Of a stretch of DNA of 64,000 nt, positions 29,551-38,566 are shown piece after piece (the first letter of the stretch is position 1; each line of letters starts with the position of its first letter). The position numbers and the translations under genes are program-made. The DNA is from Acidovorax sp. Leaf78 (lineage in GTDB: Bacteria > Pseudomonadota > Gammaproteobacteria > Burkholderiales > Burkholderiaceae_C): positions 406,517 to 470,516 of the forward strand of contig NZ_LMLZ01000012.1 in NCBI RefSeq assembly GCF_001422735.1. Reading direction: 5' to 3'. A model generated the notes under the pieces. That model was not told where the DNA came from. It saw nothing but the letters and a program-made list of their open reading frames with translations, and did not search any database.

Positions 29551-30395
29551 CGCGTGGCCACCGTGTCGCGCCAGGCAAGCCAGCGGTTCTCCAGCGCCTG
29601 CATGCCGCTGTCGGTGAGCTTGCCCATGAGTGCCAGCAGCACGATGGCCGCCAAAACAATGTCGGCGCGTCCAGTTTCGCGCCCGTCGGTCAGCAGGTAG
29701 CCCAGGCCGCGCGTGGCAGCGATCAGCTCCGCCGCGACCATGAACATCCAGGCCAGCGACAGCCCGTTGCGCAAGCCCGTCCACACCGCGGGCAGCGCTG
29801 CAGGCAGCAGCACGCGGCGGGCCAGGGCGATTGGCCCGAGGCCCGCCATCTCGGCCACCTCGACCAGCTTGCGGTCCACGTCCCGAAGGCCCGAGGCCAC
29901 GCCCATGTAGACCGGGAAGAAAGCGCCAATGGCAATCAGCGCCAGTTTGGCGCCTTCGTCGATGCCCAGCCACAGCAGCAGCAGCGGCACCCAGGCCAGC
30001 GAAGGAATCGCGCGCAGGGCCTGGAAGCTCGGGTCCAGCACCGCCTCGGCGCGCCGGCTCAGGCCCACCCAGACGCCCAGGGCAATGGCCAGGCCAGCGC
30101 CCAGCACAAAGCCGGCCAGCACCCGCGCGGTGCTGACCAGCACATGGCCTGCCAGGCCCTGCTCGGCCAACGCCAGCAGCGTGCGTGCGATCTCGCTCGG
30201 TGGGGGCAGCAGATGGGGTGCCACCCACCCCAAGCGCACCGCCAGCTCCAGCCCGGCGAGCAACACCAGGGGCAGCGCGGCGCCCAGCCAGCGTGAGGGC
30301 GTGCCGCGTACTGACCGAGGACGCTGTGTGCGCAGGTCTCGCGCTAGGGTAGGGGAGGTGACGTTGGTTGCCTCCAGCGGGGGGACGGCGCTCAT
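29547..30395 (-). CDS. ssuC: Aliphatic sulfonate ABC transporter permease
   Basis: A 282-aa inner-membrane permease with about six helices. The EAA loop that docks on the ATPase is visible as EVAEMAGLGPIALARRVLLP around residues 195-215. SsuC/TauC-like marks include FQALRAIPSLAWVPLLLLWLGI and the terminal ATRGLGYLLTDGRE. It starts 7 nt after the ssuA stop on the minus strand. Confidence 0.92.
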   Translation of the reverse strand: MSAVPPLEATNVTSPTLARDLRTQRPRSVRGTPSRWLGAALPLVLLAGLELAVRLGWVAPHLLPPPSEIARTLLALAEQGLAGHVLVSTARVLAGFVLGAGLAIALGVWVGLSRRAEAVLDPSFQALRAIPSLAWVPLLLLWLGIDEGAKLALIAIGAFFPVYMGVASGLRDVDRKLVEVAEMAGLGPIALARRVLLPAALPAVWTGLRNGLSLAWMFMVAAELIAATRGLGYLLTDGRETGRADIVLAAIVLLALMGKLTDSGMQALENRWLAWRDTVATR

Positions 30396-30402
30396 GGGCA
30401 GT

Positions 30403-31392
30403 TCAGGCCGCAGCGCCCGCCAGATGGGCGCGTGCGAACTGTGTGTCCACCAGGTCGGCGATGACCTTGTTCAGGTTGGTGCCGGGTTTGACCAATTGCT
30501 CCTCCAGCAGGATCGGCGAGGCCGCCTGCAGTGCCTTGACGTGTTCGGACGATGGCAGCGGGTTGCTCAGGTCGGTACGCAGCTTGAGTTGCAGCAGCGC
30601 CACTTCCAGGCTGACCTTGGCCTCTTCTGACAGGATGCGCGCGGCCTCGACGGTGTTGGCCTGCGTCCACTTGCGTGCGCGTTCGTACGCACTGATCACG
30701 CGCAGCAGCACGGCCGGGTGGCGCGCCTGGAAGTCCTCGCGCACGTTGAGAAACCCATAGGTGTTGAAGGCCACGTTGCGGTAGATGAGGCGCGAGCCTG
30801 CGTCAAGCTCGCTGGCCGCCATCAGCGGGTCGAGGCCCGCCCACGCGTCCACGCGCCCTTGTTCCAGGGCCACGCGGCCATCGGCGTGCTGCAGGCCCAC
30901 GTGTTCGATGTCGCTGCGGCGCAGCTTGACGGTCTGCAGGGCGCGCAGCAGGAAGAGATAGGGGTCCGTGCCTTTGGTCGCGGCGACCTTTTTGCCCTTG
31001 AGGTCGGCCAGCGTGCGGATGGGCGAATCACGGCGCACCACCAGCGCAGTCCATTCGGGCCGGGAAAAGATATAGGGCGTACGAATGGGGTTGCCGTTGG
31101 CGCGCGCAAGCACGGCGGCCAGGCCGGCGCTCGAGCCGATGTCGATGCTGTTGGCGTTGAGGTATTCGAGCGCCCGGTTGCTGCCGGCGCTGAGCACCCA
31201 TTTGACGTCGATGCCGTCCTTCTTGAACTCCTGCTCCAGCCAGCCGAAGCGGCGCAGCACCAGGCTGGTGGGCGAGTAGTAGGCGTAGTCCAGGCGCACT
31301 TCCTTGGGCGCGTCGGCCGCGCGCACCACGGCAGGCAGGGCAAAAGTGGTGGCGCCGGCGGCGGCAGCGTGAAGGACGGAACGGCGTTTCAT
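30403..31392 (-). CDS. ssuA: Aliphatic sulfonate ABC transporter substrate-binding protein
   Basis: A 329-aa periplasmic protein from the ATG at 31392, with an N-terminal signal (MKRRSVLHAAAAGATTFALP, cleavage after VVRA). SsuA/TauA-type features include RLDYAYYSPTSLVLRRFGWL, ANSIDIGSSAGLAAVLARANG and LADLKGKKVAATKGTDPYLFL. It is the first gene of the leftward ssuACB unit and lies between that transporter and a leftward MetQ gene. Confidence 0.9.
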   Translation of the reverse strand: MKRRSVLHAAAAGATTFALPAVVRAADAPKEVRLDYAYYSPTSLVLRRFGWLEQEFKKDGIDVKWVLSAGSNRALEYLNANSIDIGSSAGLAAVLARANGNPIRTPYIFSRPEWTALVVRRDSPIRTLADLKGKKVAATKGTDPYLFLLRALQTVKLRRSDIEHVGLQHADGRVALEQGRVDAWAGLDPLMAASELDAGSRLIYRNVAFNTYGFLNVREDFQARHPAVLLRVISAYERARKWTQANTVEAARILSEEAKVSLEVALLQLKLRTDLSNPLPSSEHVKALQAASPILLEEQLVKPGTNLNKVIADLVDTQFARAHLAGAAA

Positions 31393-31479
31393 GGCAAGGC
31401 TCCGGCAGGGCAACAAGGGGGGAGAAAAAGCCAGGCCCCGCCGGATCACGGCGTGGGCCCGGGGATACTCGACAGGGTC

Positions 31480-32316
31480 TTAGAACGCTGGAACGAGCGA
31501 GCCGTTGAACTTGGTCTCGATGAAGCTCTTCACTTCGGCCGACTGATAAGCCTTGACCAGTTGCTTGGCCCAGGGCTTGTCCTTGTCGGCGCGGCGCACG
31601 GCGATCAGGTTGGCGTAGGGGCCCTGGGGCGATTCCTTGATCACGGCGTCCTTGGCCAGGGTGAGGCCGGCCTTTTCGGCATAGTCGTTGTTGATCGAGG
31701 CGATCGTCAGGTCATCAAGCGAGCGCGGCAGTTGCGCCGCGTCGAGCGGCACCAGCTTGAGCTTTTTGGGGTTGGACACCACGTCGAGCGGCGTGGCGTT
31801 GTTGTTCTTCACGGCCTCGGGCTTCAGGGTGATCAGCTTGGCCTCCTGCAGCAGCAGCAGGGCGCGGTTGCCGTTGGAGGGGTCGTTCTGGATACCCACC
31901 GTAGCGCCTTCGGGCAGCGCGTCGATGCTCTTGATCTTGCGCGAGTAGAAGCCCAGCGGCGCGGTGATGGTCAGGCCCACGGGCACGATGTCGAAGCCGC
32001 GTGCCTTGTTCTGGTTGTCCAGGAAGGGCTGGTGCTGGAAGGCGTTGGCATCCAGGTCGCCCGCCGCCAGGGCGGCATTGGGCAGCTGGTAGTCGTTGAA
32101 GACCACGACCTCGATGGCCAGGCCGTCGCGGGCCGCGACCTTCTTGACCACTTCGAAGATCTGGTCGCCGTTGCCGACGGAGACACCCACCTTGAGCGTC
32201 TTCTTGTCCTGCGCGTGCAAGGTGCCGTGGGAGGCGAGGAGGGCGGCGGAGGCCAGCGAGATCGCAGTGATCATCGCGGCGCGGCGGCGGACTGTGTGCA
32301 GCATGGTGGTCGGCAT
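31480..32316 (-). CDS. metQ: MetQ/NlpA-family ABC substrate-binding protein
   Basis: The second MetQ-like binding protein, 278 aa from ATG 32316 or 274 aa from ATG 32304; neither start has a clear ribosome site. The signal peptide ends in SHGTLHAQ. Family stretches: KTLKVGVSVGNGDQIFEVV, YQLPNAALAAGDLDANAFQH and a C-terminus of KFNGSLVPAF. There is no lipobox Cys, so it is probably a free periplasmic protein. It is divergent from metNI. Confidence 0.9.
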   Translation of the reverse strand: MPTTMLHTVRRRAAMITAISLASAALLASHGTLHAQDKKTLKVGVSVGNGDQIFEVVKKVAARDGLAIEVVVFNDYQLPNAALAAGDLDANAFQHQPFLDNQNKARGFDIVPVGLTITAPLGFYSRKIKSIDALPEGATVGIQNDPSNGNRALLLLQEAKLITLKPEAVKNNNATPLDVVSNPKKLKLVPLDAAQLPRSLDDLTIASINNDYAEKAGLTLAKDAVIKESPQGPYANLIAVRRADKDKPWAKQLVKAYQSAEVKSFIETKFNGSLVPAF

Positions 32317-32600
32317 GAAAGTGTGTAAGAAGGCGCCGACTGTGGCCGTGCACGGCACATTCCCCAACGAAGAAATGCGCGCAACCTTATGCGGCTGCCA
32401 CACAAGCGCGGTGTGCGAATAGGCCATTTTTGCTACCCCGGGCGGCTCGCTATGGCCTCTTACTTGAAATCCGCATAAGCACGCGCCGAATGCGTCGTTC
32501 CCTCTAGCGCTGCCCGTTCCCATACTCGGCTGCTTCGATGTTCAGGGCCTGCCCGGCATGCGCACCTGTTGTGGGCGTGCCGCGGGGCCATTGCTTTTCC

Positions 32601-33479
32601 ATGACTGCTGTCACCCCCTTGCATCCCCCTGCGCACAACGCTGTACCGGTGATCCGGCTCGAATCCGTGCAGAAGTCTTTCACGCTGCCCAACGGCGAGC
32701 GGTTTGATGCCGTGCGCTCGTTGTCTCTGGACATCCATGCCGGCGACATCTTTGGCCTGATCGGCAAGAGCGGCGCGGGCAAGTCCACGCTGCTGCGACT
32801 GATCAACCTGTTGGAGCGCCCCGACGCTGGCCGCGTGATCGTGGGCGGGCGCGACCTGACCACGCTGTCGCGCAGCGAGCTGCGCGACACGCGCCAGAGC
32901 CTGGGGATGATCTTCCAGCAATTCAACCTGATCCAGAACGCCACGGTGGCCGACAACGTGGCTTTTCCGCTCAAGATCCACGGTCACCACACGCGCGCCG
33001 AGATCCAGGAGCGCGTGCGCGAATGCCTCAGGCTGGTGGGGCTGGAGGCGAAGATCGACACCTATCCCGCCCAGCTGTCAGGCGGCCAGAAACAGCGCGT
33101 GGCCATTGCCCGCGCGCTCGCTCCGCGCCCCAAGGTGCTGCTGTGCGACGAGCCGACTTCAGCCCTGGACAGCGAGACCACCCAGGAGCTGCTGGCCACG
33201 CTGCGCGACATCAATCAGAAGATCGGCGTGACCATCGTCATCGTGACGCACGAGTTGCCGGTGGTCGAGTTGCTGTGCCGCCAGGTCGCCATCCTGGAGC
33301 AGGGCGAGCTGATCGAGCAGTTTGCCGTGGATGCGCCGCCCGCACAGCGCCGGACCGCGCTGGGCCGCGAGATCGACACCCTGGTACGCCGCCGCGAACG
33401 CGATGCACGGGAGGACGCCGCCGCGGCTGCGGGCTATGCCGCACGCGCCAACGGCACGCAAGGAGTGGCGTATGCCTGA
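32601..33479 (+). CDS. metN: Methionine-type ABC transporter ATP-binding protein
   Basis: A 292-aa ATPase with Walker A GKSGAGKST, IFQQFNLI, signature LSGGQKQRVAIARAL, Walker B VLLCDEPTSALD and IVTHELPVV. After the ATPase core the C-terminal region is short. The full ACT-like C2 regulatory domain of E. coli MetN (343 aa), which lets methionine inhibit transport, appears to be missing or truncated. The start at ATG 32601 is clear, and its end overlaps metI. Confidence 0.93.
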   Translation: MTAVTPLHPPAHNAVPVIRLESVQKSFTLPNGERFDAVRSLSLDIHAGDIFGLIGKSGAGKSTLLRLINLLERPDAGRVIVGGRDLTTLSRSELRDTRQSLGMIFQQFNLIQNATVADNVAFPLKIHGHHTRAEIQERVRECLRLVGLEAKIDTYPAQLSGGQKQRVAIARALAPRPKVLLCDEPTSALDSETTQELLATLRDINQKIGVTIVIVTHELPVVELLCRQVAILEQGELIEQFAVDAPPAQRRTALGREIDTLVRRRERDAREDAAAAAGYAARANGTQGVAYA

Positions 33480-34134
33480 GAACATCGTCGCCATCCTGCC
33501 CGAGCTGGGCGTGGCCATTGGCCAGACCTTTTTGATGCTGGCCATCGGCCTGAGTGCCGCGCTGCTGATCGGCGGGCCGCTGGGCATTTTGCTGTTCCTG
33601 CTGAGCCCAGGCCAGTCGTTGGCCAACAAGCCGGTGTTTTTGGTGCTCAACTGGATCGTGAACACCGTGCGTTCGTTCCCGTTCATCATTTTGCTGGTGG
33701 CGCTGGTGCCGTTCACGCGTCTCATTGCGGGCACGTCCATCGGCCCGCTGGCTGCCGCGGTGCCGCTGTCGGTGGCCGCCATCCCTTATCTGGCACGCCT
33801 GGTCGACCAGTGCCTGCGCGAGGTACCCCGGGGCGTGATCGAGGCCGCGCACGCCATGGGCGCGAGCGAGCTGCAGATCATCTGGCGCGTGCTGATCGTC
33901 GAGGCCCGCTCCGGTCTGGTGCTGGCGTTCACGGTGCTGTCGGTGAGCTTTCTTTCCTACTCCGCCATTGCCGGCGTGGTGGGCGGTGGCGGCATCGGCG
34001 ACCTTGCCATCCGCTACGGGTACTACCGCTTCCAGACCGACGTGATGGTGCTGACCGTGGCCCTGCTCGTGGTGCTGGTGCAGATTCTGCAGTTTGTGGG
34101 CACCACGGCCGCTCGTCGCCTGGACAAGCGCTGA
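33472..34134 (+). CDS. metI: Methionine-type ABC transporter permease
   Basis: A 220-aa permease with about five helices. Family marks include GPLGILLFLLSPGQSLANKP, the NTVRSFPFIILL segment, the EAA loop EAAHAMGASELQIIWRVLI and GVVGGGGIGDLAIRYGYYRF. AAGGAG precedes the ATG, and the start lies inside the 3' end of metN (8-nt overlap), so the two are translationally coupled. Confidence 0.94.
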   Translation: MPENIVAILPELGVAIGQTFLMLAIGLSAALLIGGPLGILLFLLSPGQSLANKPVFLVLNWIVNTVRSFPFIILLVALVPFTRLIAGTSIGPLAAAVPLSVAAIPYLARLVDQCLREVPRGVIEAAHAMGASELQIIWRVLIVEARSGLVLAFTVLSVSFLSYSAIAGVVGGGGIGDLAIRYGYYRFQTDVMVLTVALLVVLVQILQFVGTTAARRLDKR

Positions 34135-34167
34135 ACCCTGTTTCTTTTCCTATTTCGAGTCACATCC

Positions 34168-34995
34168 ATGAAAAACGCATTGCTCCGCCGTTCCGTCCTT
34201 TCCCTGTCGTTGGTGGCACTGTCCATCGGTGTGCTGGTGCCGCTGCAAGCCAATGCCCAGGCCGCGAAGAAGGAGCTCACCATCGGCGGTACCGCTGGCT
34301 CCAACATCGATCAGCTCAAGCAGGGCATCGTGCCGCTGCTGGAAAAGAAGGGCTACAAGGTCAAGCTGGTCGAGTTCAACGACTATGTGCAGCCCAACCT
34401 GGCTCTCGCACAAGGCTCGCTCGATGCCAACTTTTTCCAGCATCTGGTGTACTTGAAGAAGTTCGCAGCCGACCAGAAGCTCGACATCGTCGAGCTGGTG
34501 CAAGGACCCATCGCGCCGCTGGGCGTTTACTCCACCCAGCGCAAGACTCTGGCCGAGGCCAAGGACGGTGACCGTTTCACCTTGCCCAACGACCCGAGCA
34601 ACCTGGCGCGGGCCCTGGTGCTGCTGGAGCAGAACAAGCTGATCACGCTCAAGGGCGGGATCGACCCCATCCGCGCGTCCGAGAAGGACATCGAGCAGAA
34701 CCCGCGCAAGTTCAAGTTCATCCCGCTCGAAGCTGCCCAGCTGCCGCGCTCGCTCGGCGACACCGAGTACGCCATCATCAACGGCAACTTCGCGATCTCC
34801 TCGGGCCTCAAGCTCACCGAAGCCGTGGCGCTGGAGAAGACGCCCGACCATTACCTCAACGTGGTGGCCGTCAAGCGCACCGACAAGGACGAGGCCTGGG
34901 CCAAGGACCTGGTGGAGGCCTACCGCTCCAAGGAATTCCAGGCCGTGGTGGACAGCAAATTCCGCGGCTACGCCAAACCCGCGTTCCTGCAGTAA
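34168..34995 (+). CDS. metQ: MetQ/NlpA-family substrate-binding protein of the MetNI transporter
   Basis: A 275-aa periplasmic protein directly after metI. The signal peptide ends near LQANAQA. Family stretches: KELTIGGTAGSNIDQLKQGI, VEFNDYVQPNLALAQGSLDANFFQH, LPNDPSNLARALVLLEQ and KFRGYAKPAFLQ. It is the most likely cognate partner of MetNI. It is clearly diverged from the other two MetQ-like proteins of this island, suggesting a different ligand. Confidence 0.93.
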   Translation: MKNALLRRSVLSLSLVALSIGVLVPLQANAQAAKKELTIGGTAGSNIDQLKQGIVPLLEKKGYKVKLVEFNDYVQPNLALAQGSLDANFFQHLVYLKKFAADQKLDIVELVQGPIAPLGVYSTQRKTLAEAKDGDRFTLPNDPSNLARALVLLEQNKLITLKGGIDPIRASEKDIEQNPRKFKFIPLEAAQLPRSLGDTEYAIINGNFAISSGLKLTEAVALEKTPDHYLNVVAVKRTDKDEAWAKDLVEAYRSKEFQAVVDSKFRGYAKPAFLQ

Positions 34996-35026
34996 GCGCA
35001 GCAGGTAAACACCCGATTGTCCCGGT

Positions 35027-35551
35027 ATGTGCGTGCTGGCGATCTTCGATGCTGAAGGCACCTGGGGGCAGACCCATGTCTGCGACCACCTGCTGGAGCA
35101 CAACCTGCAGGCTCTGGGAGTGCGCTGGGGGCGGCAATACATTGAAGCGGGCGTGCAGCTGGATATTGACGTGTTGGCACCATTGCACCGACTCTGGGGC
35201 ACCAGCTCAGTAGAACGGGTACGGTGGGGAGCAGGTGAAGGCACGCGGCCTCAAACGCCTCCCGATGCCCTTGCCGTGCATTGGGTCCTGTCGGGCACAT
35301 TGCTGGTCTATCTGCAGGCCAGCGATGGCTATGTGGGTGTGCTGTGCGAGGCTGGCGAATGGATTTCGATACCTGCGGGTTTGGCCTGTGCGTTGGACGC
35401 TGGCGGCACGTCAGACGTCGATCTTCTGCTATTTTTGGCCGCAGTGAAGGCACCTCCAGCACGACAGGAGCTGTCTACGTCAAGTCTTCCCTCGCACGAG
35501 GCTTTCGTCGAAACCATGCTGGAGATGACGGGGTACGCCAACGACGAGTAA
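35027..35551 (+). CDS. Acireductone-dioxygenase-like cupin lacking metal ligands
   Basis: A 174-aa protein whose layout follows acireductone dioxygenase (ARD/MtnD) from end to end: an N-terminal AIFDAEGTWGQTHVCDHLLE segment, LEHNLQALGVRWGR, and the cupin core HWVLSGTLLVYLQASDGYVG, VLCEAGEWISIPAGLACALD. In ARD the metal is held by an HxHxxxE motif before the core and a late His in the PA.xPHxF region. Here those places read QTPPDAL and PAGLACALD, so none of the ligands is present. It probably cannot act as an ARD. It follows metNIQ by 31 nt, which fits a sulfur-amino-acid sensing or binding role, but that is inference. Confidence 0.65.
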   Translation: MCVLAIFDAEGTWGQTHVCDHLLEHNLQALGVRWGRQYIEAGVQLDIDVLAPLHRLWGTSSVERVRWGAGEGTRPQTPPDALAVHWVLSGTLLVYLQASDGYVGVLCEAGEWISIPAGLACALDAGGTSDVDLLLFLAAVKAPPARQELSTSSLPSHEAFVETMLEMTGYANDE

Positions 35552-35667
35552 GGGGGCGCTGTGGGGGCCGTCAGCGTTGAGCCTGCGAGCGAGTGGCTAG
35601 TAGCTTTGTCAAGGCTGCATTTCAATTCTGAGGTCGCACACACACCCTACGGCTGAGGTTCGGCGGG

Positions 35668-37347
35668 CTAAGCAGGGCGCCCCTGAGGCACCTGCCTTCT
35701 GGCACGCGCGCCGGTGTGGCCATCCAGTGCCAGCCGTACGCGACGTGCCAGGTCTTTCATTCCGTACGGCTTCTTCAGGATGTCGAATTCAACACCTTCG
35801 ATATCGTCCGTCATGTTTCCATCGCCGGCATATCCTGTGGTGAGCAAAATTGCGATGCCGGGGTGGCGGCTGCGCAGTTGGCGGGCCAGCATGAATCCGT
35901 TCATGCCGCCAGGCATCAGCACATCCGAGAAAACCATGTCCGGCCGGTTGCGTGTATCGCCGCCGGGCTCTCCGATCCACGCCAGCGCGGTGGCCGCGTC
36001 GGTCTCGATATGGACGCTGTAGCCCAGACTTTCCAGCATCGCGCCTGCCAGATCGGCCACTTCGCGGCGGTCGTCCACCACCAGAATCAGCTCTGTGCCC
36101 CCGCGCTCCGACGACTCGTCGTCGTGAATCTCCCGAGCGTTTGACGGCTGGGTGGTGGCAGGGAAGTAAAGCCGCACGGTGGTTCCGATGCCGACTTCGG
36201 AATACAGGTTGACGGTGCCGCCGGACTGTTTGGCAAAGCCATACACCATGGACAGGCCGAGCCCGGTACCCTTGCCCTCGGGTTTGGTGGTGAAAAACGG
36301 GTTGACCACCTGCTTGATCAACTCCGGCGGAATGCCTTCTCCGGTATCGGTGATGGTCATCGAGACATAAAGGCCGGGCCGCAGGCCACCGAACGCGGTG
36401 ACGTCCGTCCCAGTGACCTGGACGTTGGAAGTGGATACGGTCACCCGTCCACCGTGCGGCATCGCGTCCCTGGCATTGGTGATGATGTTGAGGATGGCCA
36501 GTTCGAGCTGCGTCGGGTCGACCTGGCAGTTGGCCAGGTCTGGCGCCAGGTCCATGTGCAACTCGATGCCGCCGTCCACGGTGTCTTCGATCAGGTTGCG
36601 AATGTTCTCGGCTGCAGCGTTCAGGTTGATCGGGCGCCCCTCAAGGCGTTGCTTGCGTGCGAACGCCAGCAGTTGCTGGGTTAGGGTGGAAGCTTTCTTG
36701 ACGGCCGCTGCGGCACTGTCGGCGCTGGCCAGGACAGACTCATCGCCCTTGTGGGTCTTGACGCGGCGCTTGAGGATTTCCAGGTGGCCGGAGATCACTT
36801 GCAGCAGGTTGTTGAAGTCGTGCGAGATACCGCCCGTCAACTGGCCCAGTGCCTCCATCTTCTGAGCCTGCGCCAGCGCCTGCTCTGCATCGCGGCGGCG
36901 ACTCACGTCGAGTTGGGAGGCGAAGAAGTAAACAAGCTCTTTGTTCTTGTTGTAGACAGGCGAGATGTACAGCGCATTCCAGAACGACGTGCCGTCCTTG
37001 CGGTAGTTGAGAATTTCGGTCGTTATCTCTGTGCGGTCGGCAATCGCTTGCCGTACCGACGCGACTGTGGCGCGGTCGGTACCGGAACCCTGCAGAAACC
37101 GGCAATTCGCGCCCAAGACTTCATCGCGCGAATAGCCGCTCATGGACAGGAACGCGCGGTTGGCAAACACAACAGGGTTGTCGGGTTGCCTTGGGTCCGT
37201 CACGAGCATGGGCATGCGCGTGGTTTCAATCGCCGTGAAAAAGATATCGTCGTCGTGATCCGATATGGTGGTCACGTTGGAACCGAGCAGCGACACCTCG
37301 GGTGCGGCGGATCCGGTGATGGGCGGCTTTTCGGGTTCAGAACTCAT
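35668..37347 (-). CDS. LOV-domain blue-light hybrid histidine kinase
   Basis: A 559-aa soluble protein ordered LOV (about 35-150), coiled linker, HisKA (about 165-235), HATPase (about 275-400) and REC (about 415-530). The LOV signature GANCRFLQG carries the photoactive Cys82, and flavin contacts Asn114, Asn124 and Gln145 are in place, so FMN adduct photochemistry is expected. The phospho-acceptor is His176 in GGISHDFNNLL. The kinase has N-box NIITNARDAM and G-boxes DTGEGIP and GKGTGLGLSMV. REC has VVDDR and the Asp of FSDVLMPGGMNG. It is divergent from the stressosome-like cluster and has no separate DNA-binding regulator next to it. Confidence 0.9.
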   Translation of the reverse strand: MSSEPEKPPITGSAAPEVSLLGSNVTTISDHDDDIFFTAIETTRMPMLVTDPRQPDNPVVFANRAFLSMSGYSRDEVLGANCRFLQGSGTDRATVASVRQAIADRTEITTEILNYRKDGTSFWNALYISPVYNKNKELVYFFASQLDVSRRRDAEQALAQAQKMEALGQLTGGISHDFNNLLQVISGHLEILKRRVKTHKGDESVLASADSAAAAVKKASTLTQQLLAFARKQRLEGRPINLNAAAENIRNLIEDTVDGGIELHMDLAPDLANCQVDPTQLELAILNIITNARDAMPHGGRVTVSTSNVQVTGTDVTAFGGLRPGLYVSMTITDTGEGIPPELIKQVVNPFFTTKPEGKGTGLGLSMVYGFAKQSGGTVNLYSEVGIGTTVRLYFPATTQPSNAREIHDDESSERGGTELILVVDDRREVADLAGAMLESLGYSVHIETDAATALAWIGEPGGDTRNRPDMVFSDVLMPGGMNGFMLARQLRSRHPGIAILLTTGYAGDGNMTDDIEGVEFDILKKPYGMKDLARRVRLALDGHTGARARRQVPQGRPA

Positions 37348-37693
37348 GCGGCATTAGACCGAAAAAGACGCGGGCGGCATGCAGGACAAGGGCCTGAAAA
37401 ACGCCGATCGTTGTATGGACGAGACGCACGGATTGCACTGCCTTGCGGGTCACCAACCTCCGCCGGTGCACCAGCCCCACCACCTCGAACTGAATCAGCG
37501 AGCCAGCCGCCGAAGCATTGAGGCAACAGGCTCTGGGTCGTGTTGTTGGCTGCCTACCGCTAATCACGTAGGACAACGCGCCGACATAAACGTTGCTGGA
37601 GGGCGTCGCTGAGGTTGTAACGGCCGCCCCTCTACAATGATTTACACCCTGCCAGATTTGTTGGCAGGGCCGATTCCCCATGCCGAGAGATTT
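37348..37693. other. Divergent intergenic region between the LOV kinase and rsbR
   Basis: This must carry both promoters. A -10-like TACAAT lies at 37633-37638 for the rightward genes, but no matching -35 at normal spacing is visible; the nearest TTGTAA is only 12 nt away. Short frames here lack family features and I do not call them genes. Confidence 0.45.
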
Positions 37694-38548
37694 ATGACCA
37701 ACCTGACGACCCAGATCCTTGACGCACTGCATGACAGCAAACGGGAGGCTTTGATCCGCGAGTGGATCGACGAGGCGCGCACCCGCAATGCCGGACTTCC
37801 GCGCTCTGCCGCTACGGATGCCGCAGAGCTGGCGTCGGCCATGGCGCGGTCCTTGGGCGAGGGGGCCAGCATTGAGTCCTTCTCGGATCCAAAATGGTCG
37901 GCTTTGCAGCAGGTCCTTGCGGCGCTGTCCCGGTCCGGCGCGGCACAAGGGCAAGGTGCGGGGGAAACCAGCCTTTTCGTGCTGGCGCTGAAGAAGCCTC
38001 TGCTGTCAGCCCTGCACGGTCAATTGCAAGGCAGTGACAGTCTTCAGATCATGTCGGCATTTTGGGGACTGACCACATTGGTGGACAACATGGCCCAGTT
38101 CACGGCGACCACCTTCCAGCGTGCGCGTGAAGAGATCATCACCCGCCAGCAGGAAGAGCTGCTGGAGCTGTCGACGCCCGTCGTCAAGCTGTGGGACGGC
38201 GTGCTGGCGGTGCCGATGATCGGTACCCTGGACAGCAACCGCACCCAGATCGTGATGGAGACGCTGCTGCAGTCCATTGTGGACACGGGTTCCGAACTCG
38301 CCATCATCGACATCACCGGCGTGCCCACCGTGGATACGCTGGTAGCGCAGCATCTGCTCAAGACCGTGACGGCCATTCGCCTCATGGGGGCGGACTGCAT
38401 CATCAGCGGCATTCGCCCGCAAATTGCGCAAACCATCGTGCACCTGGGCATTGATCTTCAGGGCGTCAGCACCAAGGCCACGCTGGCCGATGCGCTGGCC
38501 TTGGCGCTACAGCGCACCGGCTGGCGCATCGCCCGCCAGGTCGCCTGA
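37694..38548 (+). CDS. rsbR: RsbR-like stressosome scaffold protein (STAS domain)
   Basis: A 284-aa protein from ATG 37694. The N-terminal half (about 1-150) is helical, resembling the RsbRD-type N-domain rather than the globin fold of RsbRA. The C-terminal STAS domain (about 160-275) reads LAVPMIGTLDSNRTQIVMET, AIIDITGVPTVDTLVAQHLL and ISGIRPQIAQTIVHLGIDL, typical of RsbR paralogues. Thr178 and Thr215 occupy the regions where RsbR proteins carry phosphorylated threonines. It heads the rsbR-rsbS-rsbT order of stressosome modules. Confidence 0.9.
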   Translation: MTNLTTQILDALHDSKREALIREWIDEARTRNAGLPRSAATDAAELASAMARSLGEGASIESFSDPKWSALQQVLAALSRSGAAQGQGAGETSLFVLALKKPLLSALHGQLQGSDSLQIMSAFWGLTTLVDNMAQFTATTFQRAREEIITRQQEELLELSTPVVKLWDGVLAVPMIGTLDSNRTQIVMETLLQSIVDTGSELAIIDITGVPTVDTLVAQHLLKTVTAIRLMGADCIISGIRPQIAQTIVHLGIDLQGVSTKATLADALALALQRTGWRIARQVA

Positions 38549-38566
38549 TCGGGACGCGGCAATCGT

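Noticed and set aside
30718-32328. Rightward 536-codon frame opposite ssuA and metQ
   Set aside because: Shadow of two clear minus-strand binding-protein genes, with no family features.
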